Shown here piece after piece: positions 1 to 11,339 of a stretch of 64,000 nucleotides of DNA (positions within the stretch are counted from its first letter, which is position 1; every line of letters starts with the position of its first letter). The position numbers and the translations under genes were made by a program. This DNA is from Cladophialophora immunda (Eukaryota; Ascomycota; Eurotiomycetes; Chaetothyriales; Herpotrichiellaceae): NCBI RefSeq assembly GCF_000835495.1, contig NW_015622541.1, positions 372,001-436,000 on the forward strand, given 5' to 3'. The notes beneath the pieces were generated by a model. The model did not search any database. It was not told where the DNA came from and saw only the letters and a program-made list of their open reading frames with translations.

Positions 1-382
1 CATTCGTCGTTCTGCATTGCTTGTTTCACTCCTTTTCTTCCAGTCTTTCCTGACCCTACTCACGAAATCCCAGAACCTAACTTCCCCACGACAGCACCTC
101 CCGATTCTCAGTCGAACCCACAGTACGAGTGCACAGTGCTTGTTTCGTTCGCAGCACAAGCCCTCGAGAGCGTTCAGGCGAAGCCTCATATGTCCCTGGG
201 CCTTGGTTGTTCATACGAGCAGAAAACCCAGGTCGCCACGAAGCGGAGCGAGAGAGATCCAGAGGCGTCTAGAGCCTACCACACCTGCACCTTCGCAGAT
301 GGTTCGACAGTGATGATAAGCAAGTTTCAGTTTGCATAGTTGTTTATACCCCTCAAGAGCGCAGCGCCAGAACCGATCCGCA
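1..382. other. 5' flank of the PQ-loop gene, no gene recognised
   Basis: Only short overlapping open frames are present and none resembles a protein family. The stretch probably holds the promoter and 5' leader of the gene that begins at 383. No clear TATA element was seen. Confidence 0.4.
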
Positions 383-1818
383 ATGGCTGCCTCTTACATA
401 CCGTTCTTGACGGCGTCCGCTCTACCAGACCACTGCACGCCGACCTCTCCCATCCTGTCCGATTTATCGTTATACCTTGGCTTTTGCATACCCACCCCTC
501 TCGCCGCGCTCTCTACTCTCCTCGGCACACTGTCAATAGTGTCATGGCTATTCGCACAGATGCCACAGATTTTCAAAAACTACTACATCAAGTCGACTGC
601 CGGCCTGTCGATCTTCTTCCTGAGCGAGTGGTTACTGGGCGATCTGGCCAATCTCCTCGGAGCCATATTCACCAAGCAGGCCGGCTGGCAGATCATCGTG
701 GCGACCTACTACGTCTTCGTTGATATGTGTCTAGTGTTTCAATACTTCTGGTACAGTTACGCCGCAAAGTGGATATACGAGGAAAGTCTCCATTCCACAG
801 GGAGCAGCGATATCGACGATGCGGACAGTGCTATAATCAACGGGTTGTCGCCCATCAACTCGAATTTCGCCAGTGATGCCCCGCTACTGGGCGAGCCTGA
901 AGACTATACACCGAAACGATCAGATCCTACAGACGTCAATGTTCCTCACTTTTCCGCCGTAAACTACGGTGAAAAAAAAGGTACTCTTCCTCAGGATATC
1001 GTCTACGGAGATAAGCTTGGGTCGAGTTGGATGGCTTCACCCTCTCCGCGCACTCTTCTCTACGCAGCAACCATGGCGTCCTTGGCTTCCAATGTGGCAG
1101 CTGCTCCAGTACCTTTTCCTTCTGACCACTATGCGCACGGCATTCATCTCTTCCGCGTCGACACTCCCCTTGAGATTGCCGGCACTATTTTATCGTGGTG
1201 CTCAACCTTCCTATACCTGGGTTCAAGATTACCTCAGCTATACAAGAATTGGCAACGTCAGTCAACTGCCGGCCTCTCCCCTCTACTATTCATTGCTGCC
1301 TTTTGTGGTAATTTCTTTGTAAGTCCCTGGTCTCTTCACAAAGCCATGTTGCATTTCCGGGAGTTATTCTTTCCTGTTTCAACGTCTGTCACGGAGCTAA
1401 TATGGTGCACTAGTACTCTGCGTCTTTGATCACCAATCCGAATGCGTGGAGCGACTACGATCCATATGGACATCACGGCTGGGTGGACGGAGATGGAAAC
1501 CAAAGATGGGCGTGGGTGGCCCGAGCAGCTCCGTTCTTTCTCGGGGCTGCAGGAGTGCTAATGATGGATGCCTTGATGGGTGTCCAGTTCATCATGTATG
1601 GGGAGCGAGAAGACAGAATCGTCAAGGTAAGAGATTCACATGGATATAGTCATTGGGAGCGAGTCAATGGATGGATGAGAGGTTGGATCCCCGCCATGGT
1701 CGGCAAAGATCGAGTTGTGGATATGGCTCAAAGCCAGCGATTATTGCATGAGAGCGGACATTTGAGCCTGAGCAGGAGACGAAGCCACCATCATGTGGAC
1801 TACGGCACGGCAGCATGA
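383..1818 (+). CDS. PQ-loop repeat transporter, vacuolar cationic amino acid type (Ypq/RTC2-like)
   Basis: Predicted 446 aa membrane protein in two exons, 383-1318 and 1414-1818. The intron has a GTAAGT donor, a CTAAT-like branch site and an AG at 1413, and the phase is 0. The two signature PQ-loop motifs are visible: MPQIFKNYY near residue 59, followed by STAGLS, and LPQLYKNW near residue 282, again followed by STAGLS. A hydrophilic loop of roughly 130 residues separates the two helix bundles, as in fungal vacuolar Ypq proteins. The C-terminal exon encodes the conserved YDPYGHHGW stretch and a last membrane segment. Family members export lysine, arginine or related amino acids from the vacuole; substrate here is inferred only. 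The ATG at 383 was chosen because the frame upstream lacks an ATG and the family begins just before the first helix. Confidence 0.9.
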
Positions 1819-2116
1819 TACAAGCAGATATGACTAGACGTATAGAATACCTTTTTGCCCGTGTTCTATGTCACTATCAGAGATTGAGATTATCGTTATT
1901 GCGGAACGGGAGTGCCGTTGATTACTATGTACTTGTATATGATTTGACGTCAGCTCCGGGCACAAGATTTGGAGCTGCGCGGTGCCCGCTTCCGAATCTC
2001 CTCCGCATCTTACCAGGCACTCCAGGTACTCCGCGAGCGAACTCACTATCGCCGTACCATATTTGCACGAATTTTCCCTTTCTTACTATCAGGTGGGACT
2101 TCGAGTTCGCTTTCTC

Positions 2117-3255
2117 ATGATCACTTCACGCCTTATCCGTCCCATACTCTCTACCACCGCCGCGTTTGCTACGTTCATCCGTCCTGCAAATACCCCGCAT
2201 TTGGGAATCTCGTCGCGTATACCGGACTTCGCGCAGCAGCCCGTGAGAAAGATGCATGTCTTGAGTATTCCAATGTGTACGCTAGCCCGCATCTTCGCAG
2301 CTGTGTTACCAGTCGTCATAGTTGGTGGAATCGGAGAAAAGAGACGCCTGTTCACACCTCCGGATGTCTTGGACACGACATTGAGCTGTGACATGGAAGA
2401 ATGGAATCAAATGCTAACATTCTGTGCTATTCAGGGGTTGGCTCGTCCAACAACTATGCGTACTTGGTCAGCGATGATGAAACCAAGGATGCTGTGATCA
2501 TCGATCCAGCAAATCCTCCAGAGTACGTTTCAGACTTCCCAAGTGCTGAATAGGAGAGAACCAAGACTGACGTTCATGCTTCTTCGTTTTCTAGAGTCCT
2601 TCCTGTTCTCGAGGAGAAATCCAAGTCCCTGAACCTTACCGCGATCATGAATACACACCATCATTGGGACCATGCGGGAGGAAACAAAAAGATGCTATCC
2701 GCATTGCCTTCCCAAATACCCGTGATCGGAGGCAAGGACTGTGAAGCCGTCACAAAGACCCCATCGCATGGGTCGACATTCTCGATAGGCAAGAATATCC
2801 AAGTGACCGCCCTACACACGCCCTGCCACACGCAGGATAGTATTTGCTGGTTCATGGAGGACAAGTCCACCAACGAACGAGTCGTCTTCACGGGGGACAC
2901 TTTGTTCATCGGCGGCTGCGGTAAATTCTTCGAGGGCAATGGAACAGAGATGAACAAAGCCCTCAACGAGATCTTGGGGTCATTGCCGGACGACACAAAG
3001 GTCTACCCAGGGCACGAATACACCAAATCCAACGTTAAGTTCTTGACAAAAGTCGACGGGAATAACGAGGCGGTGAAAAAGCTGGAGAAGTTTGCGGACG
3101 AAAATAGGGAAACGCAGGGCAAGTTTACCATTGGCCAGGAAAAGGAATATAATGTGTTTATGCGAGTGACGACGGAGGAGATGAAGAAGGCCACCGGTAA
3201 GACGGACCCCAGCGAGGTGATGGCTCAATTGAGGGAGATGAAGAATAAGAGCTAG
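2117..3255 (+). CDS. GLO2: Hydroxyacylglutathione hydrolase (glyoxalase II)
   Basis: Metallo-beta-lactamase-fold thioesterase that hydrolyses S-lactoylglutathione to lactate and glutathione, the second step of methylglyoxal detoxification. Three exons, 2117-2276, 2435-2522 and 2595-3255, give 302 aa with matching phases. The metal-binding motif THHHWDH lies near residues 103-109. GDTLFIGGCGKFFEG and YPGHEYT supply the further metal and substrate-binding segments. Two starts are possible. The ATG at 2252 gives the usual cytosolic form beginning MHVLSIPM. The in-frame ATG at 2117 adds 45 residues rich in Arg, Ser and Thr with few acids, typical of a mitochondrial presequence. Dual localisation from one gene is plausible, as eukaryotic glyoxalase II can have both forms. 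The first intron (2277-2434) is long for this genome. Confidence 0.93.
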
Positions 3256-3560
3256 TGGATGAGGATAGTTATGTGTAAAAATGAATCCCAAAAGGGCAGA
3301 GTGACATGTAAAAGACATGGCCATTGGGTTTGACGCGCCCTTTGGGACTGATGTGGAAAAAATACTCTACTACGTCCACCGATATTGAACATAACTCTAG
3401 TACCACATGCGAACCCAATGTTCTTTTAGATACCTATACAAGTCTAGTCAGTCAAAGGGCGTGGCTAGCATTATATCGTCAGGAGGCACGCTGCAAGACC
3501 TCGATTAGTTATTTTCAACAAGCTTTGAAATATATAAGTTACTAAAGCACAAATGTTTCC
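3256..3560. other. GLO2 3' flank, nothing recognised
   Basis: Short open frames only, with no family resemblance. The segment separates GLO2 from the 5S rRNA gene. Confidence 0.4.
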
Positions 3561-3679
3561 GCAATCGACCACAGGATGTGGAAAACAGGGCTTCCCGTTC
3601 GCTCAGCCGTACTTAAGCCACATGCCGATCAGTTAGTACTACCGTGGGTGACCAGGTGGGAATCCTGATTGTTGATTGT
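3561..3679 (+). rRNA. 5S ribosomal RNA gene (dispersed copy)
   Basis: The run starting near 3589 (AACAGGGCTTCCCG, GCTCAGCCGTACTTAAGCC, then TTAGTA and GTGGGTGACC) matches the fungal 5S rRNA core. The ends CAATC (3562-3566) and GATTG (about 3674-3678) can pair as helix I. In helix II, GGATGTGG pairs with CCACATGCC apart from one bulge. The A:U pair there replaces the G:C pair I recall as usual, which is a compensatory change and suggests a functional gene rather than a relic. A T run follows directly at 3679-3683, as expected for RNA polymerase III termination. Filamentous ascomycetes commonly carry 5S genes dispersed singly among protein genes. Exact ends are uncertain by a few bases. Confidence 0.88.
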
Positions 3680-3683
3680 TTTT

Positions 3684-4441
3684 GGTTTTTTGTCGGTATG
3701 ATGATTCTGTTTCCCACTCTACAACAGCAACCATATTGGAGGTAGTTGGGTGTGTTGATTATTTTATTTTGTCTGGAGGTGGCCGTTTGAGGTCGGCCAA
3801 TGTGGTGGGTTGAAATAATATGCCTGATTCAACCTAGGTTGGCCGCCAGTGACAGGCATACTTGTAAGCGTGACAGCTGTGGCTGGCGCCTGTGGCGCCT
3901 AGTCCCGCTGCCAACCACGGGAGTCCTGGGCACAACTACTTGGCCCCCGGCCGCGGAGTGCTGCACTGCGCTCTTAACCTCTTCCGGGGCTGTATCTCGA
4001 CCTTTTCGGCAGACCTCAAAACGGCTTTTCGACGTCACATATCAGAGCCTGCACCACAACATTCAATCAGATTCTCATTTGAACCCCCTGAGCCAACCTT
4101 GAAACGAGCCCTGAAACGGATATTCAACGATTCCACCTCGCCCTGCTTTGTCCTGAGTGTACGATATTCGCGACATCGCCCCTCTCCACAGCCTAATTTC
4201 CTCCGCATGAAACAAAATCTCCAGCCGACAAACCACACCGACCCTTTCCTCTGAGAAACAACACCTCATCTGCGTCGGCGTCATTCCTGGTGAGGCCGGG
4301 TCCTGTCTATTCTGGTTTCTCGACCGCCTTTTACCAGGGCCTCACTTCGGTATCTCCTCGACTCAAAACGTCCTCTTTGTCCGAATTACTTTGCCGCCAC
4401 TCGAAACCGATGCGAGAACTACTCCTTTACCGCTGCGAATC
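3684..4441. other. Intergenic between 5S rRNA and the eIF4E-binding protein gene
   Basis: No gene recognised. Open frames of about 100-120 codons at 3800-4254 exist on both strands but show no domain or splice structure. The pyrimidine-rich segment from about 4100 to 4440 is typical of a fungal promoter and 5' leader for the gene at 4442. Confidence 0.4.
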
Positions 4442-6818
4442 ATGTCTGGAAAATATTCTGTCGAAGATCTGTTGAAGCTGCGGGCATCGCCGCTCATATG
4501 TAAACCTCCAAATCTACCGCCCATAGAGGAATGGATGGGGTATGGGATACATGCCGATCTCATGGTTGAAGTAGGATCAACATAACTGACGTTTGACCAG
4601 TGCACAAGAACTGAGTGGCAGAAGGCCTATAGCTCGAGGAGTCAAAGAAGACCAACCTGCACAAAGTGACCCCTTTCAGAAAAGACCGACCATTATTGAT
4701 ACCCAGCGTCGAACAGCTACGGGTACGCTTCAAGGACATTTGCCTCACCTGTTCCAACTAACGATATTTTCAGATCCCGACCGCATAGTTCTTGGTCCTC
4801 CCCGACGATCATTCGCCTCCAATGCCCGCGCCGTCAGCAAATCGCAAGATCTAGCAGATGATTCGGGGAACACCAAGGACCGATCAACGTTAATCGACAA
4901 ATCCAGAAATGGCGAAGAGTCCGAGTCCCGGCACCATGAGCGGAGGTATACCCAAACAAATGGTCGCTACGGCAATCGTCAAGAGAGCGAAGAACTGGAG
5001 ACTGAAGGTCGTCGTGACTATGAGCGCAGACCAAAATGGGGAGGGAGAGACAGGAATGATCAAGACCTAGAAACCGAACAGGACGATACGCCACGCGGAT
5101 TCCGGAGGGAGACACAGTCGAGGGCGAGGCTATCACAGTCATGGTTCAAAAAGGATAACGGAGATGCTGAGGACGACAAAACACCTGACTGGCGTCGTGA
5201 TCGGGGCAGGGACCGTGACTGGGACAGAGAGCGCGCTGCCAAAGTGGAGGCGGAACCCGAATGGATGGACTCAACAGAACCCGAGGAACCGTTTCAAGCC
5301 CGTACCCAGGAGGACTTCCAGCGTTGGAAAGAAAGGATGAAGGCCGGCAGCACAGCACCAGCTGACAAGGTTGAGACAGCTGCTACCAGTCCACCAGCGG
5401 AGGAGAAATCAGTCAAGAGGGTCGTTTCTGCCGAGCCAGATGACTCGATGGACAAGTTCTTCGCCAGATTCGAGTCCAAGACGACAGAACAGAAGGCCGG
5501 GCCAGCCAAGTCACATGGGAAAACACGTTTTGCATCGCTGTTTAGTCCTGCAACGGAACAAAACAAGCAGATTGAATTTCCTGCTCAACCATCCTTCTCA
5601 GAAAGACCCTCCTCCGCCCAAGCAACAGCCTCAACAGCCTCGGCGACGAATGCTGATCAAGCCGGATTTGCTCGCATTCTTGAAATGTTGCAGACACGAA
5701 GTAACAACCCCACTCCTCAAAATCAAGAGGCATCGAAACCGAGAACGCCACTATATGCGAGGGCAGCCGAGCCAAAGACCGAACCTGAACCGAAACCCCC
5801 TACGCCTACTCTTTGGGGGTTATTGTCAGGCCAGTCGGGAGGTCAAGCGCAACCGCCTGAGCAGATCCACGCAGCTGCATCTCAGGAAAGATATATAGAG
5901 AACAAATCGCCAAGCGAGCAGCCTACGCACACACGACAGCAGTCCAGCATCACCAAAGATGAAGTACTCTTGACTTTGCTCCGTCAAGCCACTCTAGCGC
6001 CAAAACCGCAACCACCGCCTCCTACCGGAGGGGGAATGTTTGGACTACCTCCGGAGCCCAGCAACCGTGCGGCGCAACAAAGAGGGCCGGTGATTTCGCC
6101 CATCCAGGCACAACAAGATCCAATAATGGCACAACGAAGGGAGCCGAGAGGCCCAATATTCGATGAGTCACCCATTGCCATGTACCAAAGCGAACAGATA
6201 CAGCGCGAACAACCTGCCCGAAGGCCGACCAACGGCACGCAGCCCGCGTATTCGGTCGATCCTCTGATGGCGCTTCTGGGTGGCCAAGCACCTCCACACA
6301 GACCAATGCAGCCAACACAACCACCTCAAGCCCTTCCTCCTGGCCTTCAGCGACCTCCTGGACTCGACCAGATGCCACGACAAAACCCAAGCTGGCCTCC
6401 TCAACAGCCACAGCAACCACCACAGCCTTCGCGCCAGCCGTCCCTCCCTCCCGGCTTGGCGAACCTGCCCCGAGGTATGTCAGGGCCACCATATAGTCAG
6501 CCTCAGCAAATCCCGACTCTACCGACTCTACCGCAACAGCAGCGGCCTCAGCAACCACAGCCACAACGAAAATACACCGCAGAGTCTTCTGGAATGCCAC
6601 CAAACCTTCCTCCGGGTATGTACCCTCCTCCAGGCTTCATGAATGCAGGCCCTCCGCCAGGCTTTCCAAGCGGACTGGCAAATCATCCCGCTGCTAGGTA
6701 CGGGGGGGATCCAGCAGCCCAACAGCGGGCTTTCATGGAGATGTATGGTGAAGTTGGCGGTAGAGGACTGGGACTGAGGGGTGGTGCCGGGAATTCAGGG
6801 ATGCCGCCGTATCGGTGA
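4442..6818 (+). CDS. eIF4E-binding protein, 4E-T/EIF4E-T-like
   Basis: Low-complexity protein of 754 aa from exons 4442-4539, 4601-4722 and 4774-6818, all phase-consistent. Residues 5-11 (YSVEDLL) fit the eIF4E-binding consensus Y-x4-L-hydrophobic. The conserved block KPPNLPPIEEWMG follows, and after the second intron comes DPDRIVLGPP. These segments are what I associate with fungal eIF4E transporter (EIF4E-T) proteins, which bind cap-binding eIF4E and act in translational repression and P-bodies. Residues about 90-250 are rich in Arg, Asp and Glu. The C-terminal half is rich in Pro and Gln with repeated PPG and LPPG motifs, as expected of a condensate-forming protein. It converges on the Esf1 gene, with about 650 bp between the two stop codons. 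Confidence 0.8.
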
Positions 6819-7472
6819 GGAGGGAAGGCGGAGCTGGGGACAAGTTTACCAGCGTGGGTTCTTTCCGGGGAAAAGAGATGAAAGCGACAGCGAAGGCGAC
6901 AACAAAGCGACTGGCAACGGCACGGGACGGAGCGATTTGCAAGAACTTGCAAAAAAATAAAACCAACTGCAGCGGTGAGCATCGGCCAGCGCAACGGACC
7001 TTTTGAGGGAAGAGTTGTCGCCAGCACCGCTCACCGAAGCTTCTGGTGAAGACGGATGCGAGCGACCCAGGGATGCGATCGAAACCACCAGTGCGGCGAG
7101 GACAAGGACTGTACGTAGCGCATTCATTCTGGACTCACAGAACATGCAGCCCGAGGCAAAGTTTGAACTGCGACGGCGAGAGAACACCGAGTGCCCAGTA
7201 CTTATTTGACGGGACAGAATCAGGCGTGCTGATATCCACGATGGGGACAGGGAGAGGATCAATCGCAATTCGAGAAGCGGAGGAAGTAGCAATGCAAAGT
7301 CAATTGTTCTTCTGTCTCTCCTTCTGTTTCTCCTACAAAGGCTCGCCCAGCGTGATCGCTCAGTTAAGATGGCTTACCTCCCACTGCTCGATAGTGTGGA
7401 TATTTAGTCATGCCCAAGCTCAATAGAACTCGGTTGTGGTTTGTTCGCATATACAGAGTATGTATATGCCTC
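6819..7472. other. Convergent intergenic region
   Basis: The 3' ends of the eIF4E-binding protein gene (plus strand) and the Esf1 gene (minus strand) face each other here. Only shadow-like short frames are seen. The segment presumably carries both 3' UTRs. Confidence 0.4.
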
Positions 7473-9749
7473 TCATGCCTGCTGGCGGCGTTTGATCTTC
7501 TCCACGAGCCTCTTGACATCACCACTCCCACTATCCGAAGGCTTCTTCGCACCGTCGCCACCGTTCCGAGGGGGAGCTTCGACATGCCCGTCCTTGCGGC
7601 GTTTGCTCCCACCAGCATCGTCATCATCTCCCCCTCTACCTGGCCGCTCCGACGCGCCGGACCTCTCGTCCCCTTTGTGCTTCCTCCTCCGCCCTTCCTC
7701 CAACAGCGCACGCATGGCCTTGGTGCCTTTGAATTTCGGGTTCGTCGGATCAATGGCGTACTCGTGGCTTTCGAACAGTCGCGAGAAACGCGGATCCGAG
7801 GTGTCCACTTGGAATGCATCTGGCGCGTCTTCTGGAGCGTCGCCCTTCTTCGCAGCCTTGGGTTTCTTCTTTTTGTTCTTCTTCCGCTCCTCCTTCTCGG
7901 CCTTCTGGATTTCCCGCATGTCGAAGTGTCTGATCCTCTTTTTGGCTCCGTCGGGCCCGGCTTCATCGGCGTCGTCGTCGGCCATCAACAGTTCAAGTTC
8001 CGCCCGCTGTTTGCGATCCGCCTCCTCCTCGGCCTCGCGCTCCTTCTTTTTCTTCAGGCGCTCTTCCTTTCTCAATTTCTTGGAGGCCGCTTTCTCCGAC
8101 GCAGCTGACGGTTCCGCGAAGAAGGGGTCATCGAATCCCAGGTCCGCGTCCTCCTCTCCAGCTGGAATTGCTTGTTCGTCGCCCTTGTCTTGATCATCAG
8201 CATCGCCCTCGGTGTCGGGGCCGTTGCCCTCGCGCGCACTCTTCATCTTCTCCTTGCGCTTCTGCTTTCTCTCTCTTTCTTTTCGAACATACTTCTCGAG
8301 CGTCGTCTCCTCTGGCTCTGGCGAGTTCTCAAACACCGATTTCTTTTTACTCGTCTCGTTAGTGCCACCGCTCAAGCCAGATGTGAACGTGATCTGCATA
8401 TCTCCGACCGGCCTTTTTTCTTTCTTGGATGACTTCTTCTCCGGCTCGGGTGGGAGGCCAAGGAGTGTGCGCATACGTTGTCTTTCTGCTTCTTTCTTGG
8501 AAGTTGGACCGCTGCTTGCCGCAACTTCATTTTCCTCCTCTTCGTCGTCCTCCGAATCATCTGAAGCCAGATATGCCCTGAGATCGTTCTCGTCAATTTC
8601 CTTCCTGCTGCCTTTAAAAGCTCTTGCCACAGCTTCTCTCCGACCCCCGTCCTCCGCGTCCCACGTCAATTTCACCTTGGAATGCTGTAACGCATCTGTC
8701 ACAAATTCATTCGGTCTGTAATCGTCAGATATTCGATCACATTCTTCACGCGGAACGTCGGTAGAGAAGTCAGTGTCATCAGGCACGAAGCGGAGGTCGA
8801 AGAAATTGGCCGTGCGCAGATACTCAGTGCCGTCGACGGCATCATAGATTTGTTTTGCCACACTTGGTGACGAAAACGTCAAGATGGCGTAGAAATACCG
8901 AAGGCGTTCGAGTTGGTAGCGGCGCAGGGCTGTGGAGTCAAAATCGGTTGTGCCGTCGTCGGGTTTCAGTATGGATTTTTTGATGTCTTCATCTCCTTGT
9001 TCTTCGTCGTCAGAGAAGTCTCCATTAATGTTTTCCTTTGGAGGGTTCGCAAAGATTTCTCTGGGTGGGCCTTCCAATTCTTCACGTTCCAGACGTTCTT
9101 TACCAAATTCGCTAGGATAAATGGAGACCTTGAGCAGGGAGTCCGAGGTCGAGAGGAAACTGCTGAAGACAGCCATCAAGTCGGCGGCGCGTATATTGTC
9201 CCAATCGAGGTTGACAACGGCAATGCGAGATGTGACTTCGCCGGTCGGGACGTCTGTCTGCTGCGTAGCACCAATGCCAACTTCCTCCTCCAGGGCAGCT
9301 TCTTCCTCCTCCGATTCCTCATCGCTTGTGGTCTCATCAGACGAGGATTCAGAGTCTGTGTCTCTCCCTTCTCGCAAAGGATCACGGGTCTTCTTCTCAA
9401 TCCTGCTCAACTCCTCCTGCACTTGATCATCGTCGTCCGGCTCATCACTTTGTTCATCTTCGCCCTCCTCGTCGTCAAACTCGTATTTCCGTTTCAATCG
9501 CTTCCTCTCTGCGTTGGATTCGAGCGGGCGGCCATACCGATCGACCTTGGCTCGCTTCACAAAGTCCTCGTCTTCCAGAACCCGGGCGAAACGTTTGTCG
9601 AGTTTGACCTTGTTTTTCTTGCCTGGAAGGCGGTATCGGGGGTCGGACTGGATGTTGGCGAATCGAGGGTCTGTGATTCGAGGGTCATTTGAGGGTCTGG
9701 TAGACTTCGCCGCCGTCTTGAGCTTCTTCCTCGAGGGCTCCTCCATCAT
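7473..9749 (-). CDS. ESF1: Pre-rRNA-processing protein Esf1 (NUC153 domain)
   Basis: Single-exon nucleolar protein of 758 aa. The N-terminus has the Esf1 signature DPRFANIQSDPRYRLP followed by KLDKRFARVL. An acidic segment follows, then a central block containing SRIAVVNLDWDNIRAADLMAVF and FYAILTFSSPSVAKQIYDA, with the features of an RNA-binding fold. Near the C-terminus DPRFSRLFESHEYAIDPTNP is the NUC153 motif, followed by a basic tail ending LVEKIKRRQQA. Esf1 associates with the U3 small-subunit processome and is needed for early pre-18S rRNA cleavages in yeast. The frame starts with two consecutive ATGs (9749 and 9746). Many overlapping open frames on both strands here are shadows caused by the Glu- and Lys-rich codons. 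Confidence 0.93.
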   Translation of the reverse strand: MMEEPSRKKLKTAAKSTRPSNDPRITDPRFANIQSDPRYRLPGKKNKVKLDKRFARVLEDEDFVKRAKVDRYGRPLESNAERKRLKRKYEFDDEEGEDEQSDEPDDDDQVQEELSRIEKKTRDPLREGRDTDSESSSDETTSDEESEEEEAALEEEVGIGATQQTDVPTGEVTSRIAVVNLDWDNIRAADLMAVFSSFLSTSDSLLKVSIYPSEFGKERLEREELEGPPREIFANPPKENINGDFSDDEEQGDEDIKKSILKPDDGTTDFDSTALRRYQLERLRYFYAILTFSSPSVAKQIYDAVDGTEYLRTANFFDLRFVPDDTDFSTDVPREECDRISDDYRPNEFVTDALQHSKVKLTWDAEDGGRREAVARAFKGSRKEIDENDLRAYLASDDSEDDEEEENEVAASSGPTSKKEAERQRMRTLLGLPPEPEKKSSKKEKRPVGDMQITFTSGLSGGTNETSKKKSVFENSPEPEETTLEKYVRKERERKQKRKEKMKSAREGNGPDTEGDADDQDKGDEQAIPAGEEDADLGFDDPFFAEPSAASEKAASKKLRKEERLKKKKEREAEEEADRKQRAELELLMADDDADEAGPDGAKKRIRHFDMREIQKAEKEERKKNKKKKPKAAKKGDAPEDAPDAFQVDTSDPRFSRLFESHEYAIDPTNPKFKGTKAMRALLEEGRRRKHKGDERSGASERPGRGGDDDDAGGSKRRKDGHVEAPPRNGGDGAKKPSDSGSGDVKRLVEKIKRRQQA

Positions 9750-10146
9750 GAGGCTGTTTTCAGTCGACTAGGCGCAGTTACCGAAGCAGTTGCGGACAAA
9801 GCATACGGAGGAAAAAAAGTTCTCCGACTGTCAAAATTTGGTGGGGAAAATGGATGCATGGGCGGGATTTTCCGCCTGCGGGATGTTCACCATGCCACCA
9901 TTTTCCACTTGGTCCCTTGCAGCAACAAGGGTGTGAAGATCTTTTTGGGAGCTTCCCTTGACAATAAATCAGTTCCCCTTTTTTTACCTTATGGTCTCGA
10001 GTCGCTCACTCTCTCCCGCACTCCGCATACAAAGGCGCCCGTTCAGCGCCCACCTGTAGCTTGATCTCCAAGAGCGCAGTTTGCCCTGCGCAGACACACC
10101 TGCCCCGCCCAGACTGTCTCGGGTAGCGACGTGCTTCATTGACAAA
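9750..10146. other. Divergent promoter region, ESF1 and GALE
   Basis: About 400 bp between the start codons of two divergently transcribed housekeeping genes. A T-rich stretch and a pyrimidine-rich leader precede the ATG at 10147. No specific regulatory site was identified. Confidence 0.4.
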
Positions 10147-11339
10147 ATGCCTGCGGGGTCCTGCTTGATCACTGGGTAAGTCAGGCCAGGCTGAACCCCC
10201 TCTTTGAAACAGCACAGACAGAGACTGATGCCCTCTTTCTTCTCAGTGGCACCGGGTACATTGGCTCCTTCACAGCCTTGGCCCTTCTCGAAGCAGACTA
10301 CAAGGTCGTCGTTGTCGACAACCTCTACAATTCCTCCCCCGAAGTCCTCAATCGGATAGAGCTTATTTGCGGCAAGAGACCCGAATACTACAATGTTGAC
10401 ATCACAGACGAAAAGGCGTTGGATGATGTCTTCTCAAAGCACCCGGACATTGACAGTGTCATCCACTTCGCCGCGTTGAAAGCCGTTGGCGAGTCCGGCG
10501 AGATTCCCCTCGACTACTACCGCGTCAATGTCTATGGCACACTCTGCCTCCTGTCTTCTGCGGCACGACATAACGTAACGAATATTGTCTACTCCTCTTC
10601 CGCCACTGTCTATGGCGACGCCACCCGCGTACCGGGTATGATACCCATCCCAGAAGAATGCCCTCTGGGTCCTACAAATCCCTATGGCAACACCAAGTTC
10701 GCTTCCGAGTTGATGATTACCGACCACATCAATGCCGAGCGCGCAAAAGCCCAAAAGAAAGGCGACCCAGGCGCGGTAAAGAAATGGAATGCCGGGCTCT
10801 TGCGATACTTCAACCCCGCGGGAAGCCACCCCAGCGGGATCATGGGGGAAGACCCCTCAGGAGTTCCATACAACCTCTTACCATTGCTCGCGCAAGTTGC
10901 CACGGGGAAGAGAGAAAAATTGCTTGTGTTTGGCGACGACTACGCGTCTCATGACGGCACTGCCATTCGCGATTACATCCACATCCTCGATTTGGCTGCA
11001 GGCCACCTGAAGGCATTAGATTACCTACGCACGCATCAGCCGGGTGTTCGGGCCTGGAATCTCGGCACCGGGCGTGGCTCTACCGTATTCGAGATGATAA
11101 AGGCATTCAGCAAAGCCGTGGGTCGCGAGCTACCTTACCAAGTTGTCGAGAGAAGACCCGGTGACGTACTGGACCTGACCAGTAACCCGACGCGGGCAAA
11201 TCGAGAGCTTGGTTGGAAGGCGACCAGGACGATGGAGGACGCCTGTGCAGATTTGTGGCAATGGACCGAGAATAATCCAGAGGGTTATAGGCAGAAACCG
11301 CCACAGAAGTTTTTGGATGCGTTGAAGAAGAACAACTGA
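10147..11339 (+). CDS. GAL10: UDP-glucose 4-epimerase
   Basis: Extended-SDR enzyme interconverting UDP-glucose and UDP-galactose in the Leloir pathway. It has a 29-nt first exon (10147-10175) and a second exon 10247-11339, giving 373 aa. The splice restores the Rossmann motif GGTGYIG, which is cut by the intron. Catalytic residues are visible as SSSATVYG (Ser near 127-128) and Y156-x3-K160 in YGNTK. The block RYFNPAGSHPSG and the DYIHILDLA segment are typical of GalE. It is the epimerase-only form, without the mutarotase domain fused in yeast Gal10. Confidence 0.95.

Noticed and set aside
3892..4254. A small plus-strand gene between the 5S gene and the eIF4E-binding protein gene
   Set aside because: No domain or family resemblance, overlapping frames on the other strand, and position in a promoter region.
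5371..6603. Long alternative frames on both strands within the eIF4E-binding protein gene
   Set aside because: They arise from Pro/Gln-rich repetitive codons; the chosen frame has the conserved motifs and good splice sites.
7410..9692. Several long plus-strand open frames opposite ESF1
   Set aside because: They mirror the Glu/Lys/Asp-rich coding strand, giving Ser/Phe/Leu-rich translations with no domain.
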